DNA from: SLJM01 sp964415785
GTDB taxonomy: Bacteria; Myxococcota_A; Bradymonadia; Bradymonadales; Bradymonadaceae
Reading direction: 5' to 3'
Assembly (NCBI GenBank): GCA_964415785.1
Contig: CAYQBU010000203.1
Coordinates: 1-6,469 of the forward strand
DNA: 6,469 nt
The translations under genes were made by a program, and so were the position numbers. The notes under the pieces are model-generated. The model did not search any database and was not told where the DNA came from. It was given only the letters and a program-made list of their open reading frames with translations. Below are positions 1 to 6,409 of the stretch, piece after piece. Position 1 is the stretch's first letter, and each line of letters starts with the position of its first letter.

Positions 1-3000
1 ACGAGCCCTGGGATGGGCCGGCGGCCGTGATCTACGGCGACGGCGATTGGGTGGGAGCCCATCTGGATCGCAATGGACTGCGCCCGTTGCGCTACCAGAT
101 CACCGATGACGATCTGGTCTGCGTCAGCTCGGAGGTCGGGGTATTGGACGTCTCCTTTGATGCTGTGGTTCGCCGCGGACGGCTGGGCCCGGGGCATATG
201 ATGGCCATCGACCTCCAGGGAGGGGGCCTCCATCTGGGCGATACCATCAAGGAGCGCCTGGCCCACAAAAAGCCCTATCGAAAGTGGCTCGACGAGCATC
301 TGATCGCACTGGAGCTGAGCCGCGACGGAGCCTCCATCGACGAGGCGCCGAGCAGCGATGACGAGGAGCTTTTGACCCGCCAACTCCTCTTTGGCTACAG
401 CCGTGAGGAGATGGGCTTTTTGTTTTCGCCGATGGCCGACGAGGGCAAGGAGCCGGTCAGCTCCATGGGCGACGACACGCCCCTGTCGGTGCTGTCGCGG
501 ATGCCCCGGCTACTGCCCACCTATTTCAAGCAGCGTTTTGCCCAGGTGACGAATCCGCCCATCGATCCGATCCGGGAAAACTCGGTGATGTCGCTGAGTA
601 TCCATCTGGGGCGGCGCCACAACTGGCTGTCCGAGGGGCCGGAGCACGTCGACAAGGTGGAATTGTCGAGTCCCTTCTTGAGCGATACCGACCTGAAGCG
701 GCTCGACGACGCCGTCGGCGATCGGATGGCGCGACTGGATTGCACCTTTTCGATCACCGGGAGTGCCGTTGGCCTGTCAATGGACAAGCGCCTCGACGCC
801 CTGTGCGTGGCCGCCGAAGAGGCCGTCGACGAGGGACGCCAGATGCTGGTGCTCAGCGATCGGGCCAGCGACGAGTCCCGGGCCCCCGTGCCTATGCTGC
901 TGGCCGTCGGCGCCGTGACCACCCATCTGCTCAAGGTCGGAAAGCGTCTGCGGGCGAGCATCATCGTGGAGAGCGACGAGCCCCGAGACATCCATCACAT
1001 GGCGACGCTTATCGGCTATGGGGCGGGCGCCATCTGCCCCACGCTGGCCCTGGAGAGCATTCGCCATCGGAGCCCGGAGACGGCGGCGGCGTCGATTCGT
1101 CGCTATATCGCCTCTCTGGAGAAGGGGCTCAAGAAGGTGATGGCCAAGATGGGGATCAGCGTCCTGGGCAGTTATCGGGGCGCCCAGATCTTTGAGATCC
1201 TGGGCCTGGATCAGGAGGTGGTGGAGCGCTGTTTTCCGCATACGGCATCGCCCGTGGGCGGATTGACCGTCGCCGATCTGGCCGAAGAGGTGCGGCGCCG
1301 CCATCGCCGGGCCTATGGCGCCGATCGGCCCGGACGACTCGAAGATCTGGGCTTTGTGCGCTTTCGACGAGGCGGAGAGACCCATTCCTGGAGTCCCCAG
1401 CGCCTGGGAGCGATGAATCGCTTTCGTCGAGGCGACGAGGGGGCCTATCAGAAATTCAGCGACCAGGATGGGGCTACGGCGCCGCTGCACCTGCGCGATC
1501 TGATGGCCTTTCGCCCCCGCCGAGAGCCCATCGATATCGAGGAGGTGGAGTCCGTGGAGTCCATTCGCAGCCGGTTTACGACGGCAGCGATGTCGCTGGG
1601 GGCCCTGTCGCCGGAGGCCCATGAGGCGCTGGCGGTGGCCATGAATCGCATCGGTGGCAAATCCAATAGCGGTGAGGGCGGCGAAGATCCACAGCGCTAT
1701 CGCCTCCAACCCAATGGCGACAGCGCGGAGTCCAAGATCAAGCAGGTCGCCTCGGCGCGTTTTGGAGTGACGCCGGAATACCTGGCCCGGGCCGCGGAGC
1801 TCGAGATCAAGATGGCCCAGGGCTCCAAACCCGGTGAGGGCGGTCAACTGCCGGGCCACAAGGTCACCGACTATATTGCCGGCCTTCGCCACGCCACCCC
1901 CGGTGTGCCCCTGATCTCGCCGCCGCCTCACCACGACATCTATAGCATCGAAGACCTGGCCCAACTGATCTTCGACCTCAAGACGGTCAACGACGAGGCC
2001 GATATCTGCGTCAAATTGGTCGCCGAGTCGGGGGTGGGCACCATCGCCGCCGGTGTCGCCAAGGCCTACGCCGACGTGATTTTGATCAGCGGCCACAATG
2101 GAGGTACCGGTGCCTCACCCTTGAGCTCCATCAAGAATGCGGGCAGCGCCTGGGAGATCGGCCTTGCTGAAACTCAGCAGGTGCTGCGCAAAAATGGGCT
2201 CCGCGAGCGGGTCAAATTGCGGGTCGACGGAGGGCTGAAGACGGGACGCGACGTCGTGATCGGCGCTCTTTTGGGTGCTGAGGAGTTCAATTTTGGCACC
2301 GCCGCATTGGTCGCTCTGGGATGCCGCTACGTGCGCCAATGCCACCTCGATACCTGCCCGGTGGGCATCGCCACTCAGCGCGGCGAGCTTCGCGACAAGT
2401 TCAAGGGCAAGCCCGAGTATGTGGTCCAGTTCTTCGACGCCGTCGCCCAGGATATCCGAGAAATCCTGGCGTCGTTGGGCGTGCGCACCATGGAGGAGAT
2501 CATCGGCCGCAGCGACTGGCTGCAGCCGGTGTCCATCGACGAGCATCCCAAGGCCAGCCGGCTCGATATCACGCCCCTTCTCGAGGGTGGGCGACAAGAC
2601 TCGGGCGCCCCGTTTCGCACCTGGCCGCGCAACAGTCGCGCCAAAGATCGCATCAACCCGGCGCTCTTAGAGGAGGCCAGGCCCGTACTCGAGGCCGGCG
2701 AGAGCTTCGAAAAGGAGTTGTCCCTCGACAATAGTGACCGCTGCATCGGTGGGCGACTGGCGGGGTGGATCGCCAGGCGGGAGAGCCAGCGACGCCATGA
2801 AGATCGCGACATTCCCGCCACCGGTGATGTGCTGCTACGGTGCCGAGGTCGCGCGGGCCAGAGCTTTGGCGCCTTTGGCACCCCGGAGATGACCGTCGTG
2901 CTGGAGGGATCGGCCAACGACTATGTGGCCAAAGCCCTGGGAGGCGCCACGGTGGTGGTGCGCACGGCGACGGAGGCCCAGGGCACCACGCGCATCGGCA

Positions 3001-3476
3001 ACACCGTGCTCTACGGGGCGACGGGCGGTCGCTTATTTGTGGAGGGCGAGGCCGGCGAGCGATTCGCCGTGCGAAATAGTGGTGCCACCGCTGTGGTGGA
3101 GGGCGTGGGCGACCACGGCTGTGAGTATATGACCGGCGGAACAGTCGTCATTTTGGGGTCCACGGGTCATAATTTTGGCGCCGGAATGACGGGCGGAGAG
3201 GCCTTTGTCTTTGATCCCCAGGGTCGCCTGGAAGCCCGGCATCACGGCGAATTTGTGCAGTTGAGGCGCCCCGATGAAGCGGCGGCCCAGGCGCTTCGCG
3301 CTCATATCGAAGATCATCTCCACTGGACGGGAAGTGCTGCAGCGGAGGCGATGCTCCAGGATTTCGATCAGGCCCTCAAGGACGTCTGGTGGGTTCGGCC
3401 CAGAGCGCTCCTGGAGCGCGGCGAAGCCGGTGGTCCAGAACAGCGATCGCTTAGGGAGAGCGAGGAAGCTGTCTAA
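1..3476 (+). CDS. gltB: Glutamate synthase (GOGAT) large subunit, 5'-truncated by window edge
   Basis: This is the catalytic subunit that converts glutamine plus 2-oxoglutarate into two glutamates in cytosolic ammonium assimilation, with electrons normally supplied by a GltD partner. The frame is open from the first complete codon at position 3 (EPWDGPAAVIYGDGDW), so the GTG at 27 is internal, not the start. Using that GTG as residue 1, the order is: the end of the glutaminase domain (LDRNGLRPLRY, about 1-150); the central domain, opened by the family hallmarks GKEPVSSMGDDTPL and TNPPIDPIREN; and the FMN-binding synthase domain (about 500-880) with GGKSNSGEGGED near 543, GSKPGEGGQLPGHK and SGHNGGTGASP. 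Cysteines 766, 772 and 777 (C-x5-C-x4-C) match the 3Fe-4S ligands. The GXGXG beta-helix domain spans about 890-1120. About 330 N-terminal residues should lie upstream, giving the usual length near 1,500. The TAA stop is at 3474-3476. No gltD follows; the next gene is convergent. Identification is very secure. Confidence 0.98.
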   Translation, partial: EPWDGPAAVIYGDGDWVGAHLDRNGLRPLRYQITDDDLVCVSSEVGVLDVSFDAVVRRGRLGPGHMMAIDLQGGGLHLGDTIKERLAHKKPYRKWLDEHLIALELSRDGASIDEAPSSDDEELLTRQLLFGYSREEMGFLFSPMADEGKEPVSSMGDDTPLSVLSRMPRLLPTYFKQRFAQVTNPPIDPIRENSVMSLSIHLGRRHNWLSEGPEHVDKVELSSPFLSDTDLKRLDDAVGDRMARLDCTFSITGSAVGLSMDKRLDALCVAAEEAVDEGRQMLVLSDRASDESRAPVPMLLAVGAVTTHLLKVGKRLRASIIVESDEPRDIHHMATLIGYGAGAICPTLALESIRHRSPETAAASIRRYIASLEKGLKKVMAKMGISVLGSYRGAQIFEILGLDQEVVERCFPHTASPVGGLTVADLAEEVRRRHRRAYGADRPGRLEDLGFVRFRRGGETHSWSPQRLGAMNRFRRGDEGAYQKFSDQDGATAPLHLRDLMAFRPRREPIDIEEVESVESIRSRFTTAAMSLGALSPEAHEALAVAMNRIGGKSNSGEGGEDPQRYRLQPNGDSAESKIKQVASARFGVTPEYLARAAELEIKMAQGSKPGEGGQLPGHKVTDYIAGLRHATPGVPLISPPPHHDIYSIEDLAQLIFDLKTVNDEADICVKLVAESGVGTIAAGVAKAYADVILISGHNGGTGASPLSSIKNAGSAWEIGLAETQQVLRKNGLRERVKLRVDGGLKTGRDVVIGALLGAEEFNFGTAALVALGCRYVRQCHLDTCPVGIATQRGELRDKFKGKPEYVVQFFDAVAQDIREILASLGVRTMEEIIGRSDWLQPVSIDEHPKASRLDITPLLEGGRQDSGAPFRTWPRNSRAKDRINPALLEEARPVLEAGESFEKELSLDNSDRCIGGRLAGWIARRESQRRHEDRDIPATGDVLLRCRGRAGQSFGAFGTPEMTVVLEGSANDYVAKALGGATVVVRTATEAQGTTRIGNTVLYGATGGRLFVEGEAGERFAVRNSGATAVVEGVGDHGCEYMTGGTVVILGSTGHNFGAGMTGGEAFVFDPQGRLEARHHGEFVQLRRPDEAAAQALRAHIEDHLHWTGSAAAEAMLQDFDQALKDVWWVRPRALLERGEAGGPEQRSLRESEEAV

Positions 3477-3541
3477 GCTAGGAGCCTGTTGCGTATAGCG
3501 GACCGAGACGATGCGGAGCTTATGTGCAACAGGCTCCTAGC
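3477..3541. terminator. Possible bidirectional terminator hairpin after gltB
   Basis: A 16-bp perfect stem begins at the base after the gltB stop codon and lies between two convergent genes, where a terminator is needed. There is no clean U tract after the stem on either strand, so it is not a textbook intrinsic terminator. The role is inferred from position and stem strength; the sequence is the same as palindromic element 1. Confidence 0.3.
3478..3540. repeat. Short palindromic element bounded by CTAG (element 1)
   Basis: Arms 3478-3492 (CTAGGAGCCTGTTGC) and 3526-3540 are perfect reverse complements. One further base pair (3477/3541) closes outside, and five mostly weak pairs including G-T wobbles extend inward, leaving a loop of about 23 bases. 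The layout can be read as CTAG, then a 55-bp core with 11-bp terminal inverted repeats (GAGCCTGTTGC), then CTAG. That is what a non-autonomous insertion with a 4-bp target duplication would look like. There is no room for a transposase. It lies one base after the gltB stop. The palindrome is directly visible; the mobile origin is inference. Confidence 0.7.
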
Positions 3542-3696
3542 CCGGATTATTCATGAGACGTCGTGACGAGGCAAAATCAGAGCTCAGAGGCCAAAATCGA
3601 GCCCCACAGGCGATGCGGAGCATCGTCGCGGAGTGAGATACAGGCATCTGGGCTCTGATGAGCCGCAGTAGGCGAGTTGTGAATAATCCGGGCTAG
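3537..3696. repeat. Palindromic, internally structured MITE-like element bounded by CTAG (element 2)
   Basis: Perfect 17-bp inverted arms lie at 3537-3553 (CTAGCCCGGATTATTCA) and 3680-3696. Inside the CTAG borders is a 152-bp core with 13-bp terminal inverted repeats. The interior holds a second nested stem (ATCAGAGCTC at 3576-3585 with 3650-3659, including one G-T pair). It also holds a tight hairpin, CGATGC-GGA-GCATCG, at 3611-3625. Two imperfect direct copies of GGC(C)AAAATC(A)GAGC lie near 3570-3604. No credible protein is encoded. The right end stops one base before the stop codon of the minus-strand gene. It resembles a miniature inverted-repeat element or a REP-like element; the family is unknown. 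Confidence 0.75.
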
Positions 3697-3697
3697 G

Positions 3698-4234
3698 CTA
3701 CCCCTCGACACGGCGGGCGAGGTTATCCAACCCCTCTTCGTAGTCGTCGCCGATCATGTCCTCCAGATCCATGACCAGGCCGATGGCTTTGCTCATAAAG
3801 TTATTCTGGCCGCGCATGCTCCAGGTCACTTGAGTCTGGTCGTTTTCCAATGACCGCAGCTCAAAAGTGGTGAGGGCATCCATTTCGTGGGGTTCCAAAA
3901 AGCGCAGATCGATGGCCAGGCGATGGGGCCGGTCGGTATCGGCCAGCGTCAGGCGGCCGGCGCCGATCTCTTCGCCATGCCATTCAAAGGTGCTCGACTC
4001 GCTCTTCATCTCTCCCGTCGTCGAGGCCTCATAATCCTCGCCCACCAACCAGGGCGACCACTCCTTCCACTGCTCAAAATCGGCGATATGGGGATAGATC
4101 TCGTCGGCCGAAGCGTCGATGACCCGACTTCTCTCCAGGCCGTATTCGTCGGGTTGGGCGTGGATGACGAGGACGAGTCCCAGAAAAAACAGCGCCACGG
4201 CAGCAACGATGACGATGATCCATTTTCCATTCAT
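3698..4234 (-). CDS. Membrane-anchored SRPBCC (polyketide cyclase-like) family protein
   Basis: The protein has 178 residues. Residues 5-25 (WIIVIVAAVALFFLGLVLVI) form one hydrophobic segment, a membrane anchor or uncleaved signal, with the rest probably on the outer face of the inner membrane. The START/SRPBCC fold follows: YGLERSRVIDASADEIYPHI (31-50), then ADFEQWKEWSPW (51-62), a typical first strand and helix. Later come the strand QVTWSMRGQNNF (135-146) and the C-terminal helix with MDLEDMIGDDYEEGLDNL (155-171), a pattern shared by small anchored SRPBCC proteins. The fold makes a hydrophobic ligand-binding cavity; ligand and function are unknown and no catalytic residues can be named. 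The start is ATG at 4232-4234 with GGGAG six bases upstream. The TAG stop (3698-3700) abuts palindromic element 2. It is convergent with gltB and divergent from the K+ channel gene. Family is confident, role is not. Confidence 0.87.
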   Translation of the reverse strand: MNGKWIIVIVAAVALFFLGLVLVIHAQPDEYGLERSRVIDASADEIYPHIADFEQWKEWSPWLVGEDYEASTTGEMKSESSTFEWHGEEIGAGRLTLADTDRPHRLAIDLRFLEPHEMDALTTFELRSLENDQTQVTWSMRGQNNFMSKAIGLVMDLEDMIGDDYEEGLDNLARRVEG

Positions 4235-4240
4235 TGAACG

Positions 4241-4245
4241 CTCCC
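4241..4245 (-). promoter_or_regulatory. Ribosome binding site of the SRPBCC gene
   Basis: On the minus strand this reads GGGAG, six bases before the ATG at 4232-4234. It supports that start over other ATG codons. The neighbouring bases 4245-4251 read CGATGAT on the plus strand, the same heptamer as one arm of the dyad at 4297-4315. Confidence 0.6.
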
Positions 4246-4296
4246 GATGATTGAAGTGCTCTCCTCACATATCACATAGCGCGATGGTCATTTCTT

Positions 4297-4315
4297 ATCA
4301 TCGCCCTGCGATGAT
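4297..4315. promoter_or_regulatory. Perfect 8-3-8 dyad, candidate operator in divergent intergenic region
   Basis: ATCATCGC-CCT-GCGATGAT is a perfect inverted repeat with half-site centres 11 bp apart, about one helical turn, as expected for a dimeric helix-turn-helix regulator. It lies 63 bp from the SRPBCC start codon and 112 bp from the preferred channel start codon, so one protein could affect both genes. It could equally be a small RNA hairpin. No regulator gene is visible in the window. The dyad is seen; the operator role is inferred. Confidence 0.4.
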
Positions 4316-4351
4316 GCGTAGGGGAGGGCAACCGTGGAATGGTCGCACTGC

Positions 4352-4378
4352 TTGCTGTAACAGGGGTGACGCTATATC
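4352..4378 (+). promoter_or_regulatory. Weak candidate sigma70-type promoter for the K+ channel gene
   Basis: TTGCTG (4352-4357) and TATATC (4373-4378) resemble -35 and -10 boxes, but the 15-bp spacer is shorter than the preferred 17. Transcription would start near 4385, leaving a leader of about 40 bases before the ATG at 4427. That fits the ATG better than the TTG at 4385, which would lie at the very 5' end of the message. Motif-only evidence. Confidence 0.25.
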
Positions 4379-4426
4379 AAGGATTTGAACGCATCGACCC
4401 AAGGTTGTCCTAAGTCCCAGTCCTTT

Positions 4427-6409
4427 ATGAAACAAACGTTAAAGCAACGAATCGTCGGGCAAAATCAGACCGATTGGTCGCAGCGGATCGCCCTGGGGGC
4501 CAGCGTTGCCGTGGTGGTAGTCACCGTATACGCGGCGATCTATCAGTGGATCATGCTCACCTTCGAGGAGCGGCCAATCTCCTATTGGCAATCCATTCAG
4601 GTGGTCATCGAATCGCTGACCACCGCCGGTTTCGGAGGTCACTCGCCCTGGGAGACGGCGATCGGCAATCTGGCGATCGTGGGCATGAATCTCACGGGCG
4701 TGCTTCTGGTGTTTCTGGGGGTGCCTCTCTTTTTGGCGCCCCTGATCCGACAGGTCTTCGAGCGCCAGGCGCCGGTGGCGACGACTTTGGAGGACCACGT
4801 GATCGTCTGTGGTTACTCCGAAAAAGACGAGGTTGTGCGCCGCGAGTTGGAGCAATTTGGCCAATCTCACCGTCGGGAGATCCCCTTTCTCTATGTCGAT
4901 CCGGATCCGGAGGTGGTCCTGGATCTCGTCGAACAGGGGATCAGCGCCATGGTGGGGCGGCCCGATAGCGTCGAGGTGCTGCGGGCGGCCAACGCCCATA
5001 AAGCCAAGGCGTTGGTGGCCGATGTCGATGATGAGACCAACCCCTCGGTGATCCTCGCCGCAAAGTTGATCAACGAAGACATGAAGGTCCTAAGCGTGGT
5101 CCGCGACCGCCGCGTTGCCAAGCATCAGGAATACGCCGGCGCCGACCGCGTCATCAAGGCCCGCGAATCCTTCGGGAGGAGCCTCGCGATCCGTGCCTCC
5201 AGCTCCTATGCCAAAAAGTTTCGCAAGCACGTTCGTGTGGAAGGGGGCGTAGATATCACGGAGCTCGTCATCGAGGACGGGTGCGAATTGATCGGTCAGA
5301 CCCTGGAGGAGGCCGACCTCTTTCATCGCCAGGGACGTGACACCAATGTGCTCGCCGCCTGGGTGGGGGGGAAATTTTTGATCTCTCCCTGGCCTGATAC
5401 GGTGATCCGTAAAAACGCCATCCTGGTGGTGGCGGGCCAAATAGAATGCCTCGACATCAAGGGCATTCACGCCATCCCCACGAGCTCGGAGAAGGCGTCG
5501 AGGGTCATCATCGGCGGGTTGGGTACAGTGGGGCGGACGGTGTGGCAGGCCGTTCGGGCGGTGGGCATCGAGACGACGGTCATCGACAACTTTCCCGAGA
5601 AGGCGGAGCAGGTCTTTCCCGACAAAATAGATAACATCGAGCGTTCCGGACAGATGCTCACCGACACCAGGATCGACGTGGTCGGCGATATCACCGACGA
5701 GGATACCCTCAAGCGTGCCCGCATCGACGAAGCCGACGCCATCGTCCTCGCCCTGGATGAGGATATTCCCACCATCTACGCCACGATCTTGGTCGACAAG
5801 TTGGCCCCGGACTGTGAGATCATTGCCCGTGCCGACACCGAGGACAGCATCTCCACCCTCTACCAGGCGGGCGCTGATTTTGTGCTCTCTTTGACCTCCG
5901 TGACCGGTGAGATCATCGCCAGTGAATTGCTCGACATCCTCGGTGAGCAGGGGGGATTCCTCCCGGCGAGCACCGAATTTGAATTCGATCGCGTTCGCGG
6001 CGAGGCATTCGCTGGTCACACGATGCGAGAGCTCAATCTGCGGGCGGAAACGGGGTGCACTGTGGCGGGCGTGGAGCGCGGGGGCGAGCTGCTCACCAGC
6101 ATCCGCGGTGATTTTATGATCGAGGACAGCGATGTCATGATCATTGCGGGAAGCAAGGGCTCGATTCAGGACATCCGCGGTAATTTTATGCCCATCTGGG
6201 AAGCGGAACATCAAAAGCGCAAGCGAGCGTCGGAAAAAGCCAAAGAGGCCGAAGAGGCTGAAGAGCCCGAAGAGCCCGAAGAGCCCGAAGAGGCCGAAGA
6301 GCCCGAAGAGCCCGAAGAGCCCGAAGAGCCCGAAGAGCCCGAAGAGGCCGAAGAGGTCGAAGAGCCCGAAGAGCAGAATACTTCCACGACCAATAGTAGC
6401 CCCTCATGA
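4427..6409 (+). CDS. Two-TM potassium channel with tandem RCK (TrkA-N/TrkA-C) domains and EEP-repeat tail
   Basis: This is an inner-membrane K+ channel subunit, expected to form tetramers gated by cytosolic RCK modules. With ATG at 4427 as residue 1 (660 residues): TM1 about 20-43; pore helix and filter ESLTTAGFGGHSPW, with TAGFG at about 66-70; TM2 about 82-107 (LAIVGMNLTGVLLVFLGVPL). RCK1 starts at HVIVCGYSEKDE (about 124), followed by its TrkA-C-like part. RCK2 starts at about 360 with an intact GGLGTVG (363-369) and ends in a second TrkA-C-like part (about 530-600). The tail carries basic KRKRASEKAK, then Glu-Glu-Pro repeats. RCK1 has Ser and Asp in place of the later glycines of GxGxxG, as I recall for MthK (CGWSES), so it may not bind NAD. 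The start is uncertain: a TTG at 4385 would add 14 residues, but AAGGA lies only one base before it. Neither start has a good ribosome site. The next gene overlaps by four bases. Confidence 0.93.
   Translation: MKQTLKQRIVGQNQTDWSQRIALGASVAVVVVTVYAAIYQWIMLTFEERPISYWQSIQVVIESLTTAGFGGHSPWETAIGNLAIVGMNLTGVLLVFLGVPLFLAPLIRQVFERQAPVATTLEDHVIVCGYSEKDEVVRRELEQFGQSHRREIPFLYVDPDPEVVLDLVEQGISAMVGRPDSVEVLRAANAHKAKALVADVDDETNPSVILAAKLINEDMKVLSVVRDRRVAKHQEYAGADRVIKARESFGRSLAIRASSSYAKKFRKHVRVEGGVDITELVIEDGCELIGQTLEEADLFHRQGRDTNVLAAWVGGKFLISPWPDTVIRKNAILVVAGQIECLDIKGIHAIPTSSEKASRVIIGGLGTVGRTVWQAVRAVGIETTVIDNFPEKAEQVFPDKIDNIERSGQMLTDTRIDVVGDITDEDTLKRARIDEADAIVLALDEDIPTIYATILVDKLAPDCEIIARADTEDSISTLYQAGADFVLSLTSVTGEIIASELLDILGEQGGFLPASTEFEFDRVRGEAFAGHTMRELNLRAETGCTVAGVERGGELLTSIRGDFMIEDSDVMIIAGSKGSIQDIRGNFMPIWEAEHQKRKRASEKAKEAEEAEEPEEPEEPEEAEEPEEPEEPEEPEEPEEAEEVEEPEEQNTSTTNSSPS
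6248..6373 (+). repeat. In-frame 9-bp tandem repeat, 14 units, encoding (P/A/V)-E-E
   Basis: Fourteen consecutive 9-bp units of the form NNN-GAA-GAG make up most of the channel's C-terminal tail. The variable codon runs A, A, P, P, P, A, P, P, P, P, P, A, V, P. Every Pro is CCC and every Glu pair is GAA-GAG, so nine units are identical in DNA, which suggests recent expansion by slippage. Copy changes stay in frame. The product is a highly acidic, probably extended or disordered segment. The repeat also leaves the other plus frame (SPK-type) and minus frames (LRA- and SGS-type) open, which creates spurious ORFs. Confidence 0.95.

Noticed and set aside
27..29. GTG at 27 as the start of glutamate synthase
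   Set aside because: The frame is open upstream and encodes EPWDGPAA, a conserved stretch inside the glutaminase domain, so the gene enters from outside the window.
777..2096. Long minus-strand open frame (439 residues) opposite gltB
   Set aside because: It lies wholly opposite an unambiguous gltB coding region, has no recognisable motifs, and its low-complexity composition is what a GC-rich gene gives on the reverse strand.
3541..3692. CRISPR array
   Set aside because: The repeated pieces are inverted or single imperfect direct copies, with no regular repeat-spacer units.
3477..3697. Remnant transposase or intact IS in the convergent gap
   Set aside because: There is no open frame of useful length; only terminal repeats and structured interior sequence are present.
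4385..4387. TTG at 4385 as the channel start
   Set aside because: The AAGGA before it is only one base away, too close for a normal ribosome site, and the extra 14 residues add no recognisable channel sequence. It stays possible because the ATG at 4427 also lacks a good ribosome site.
5090..6214. Minus-strand open frame (374 residues) opposite the channel gene
   Set aside because: It mirrors the RCK-coding region codon by codon, shows no known domain, and has no promoter or ribosome site; shadow frame.
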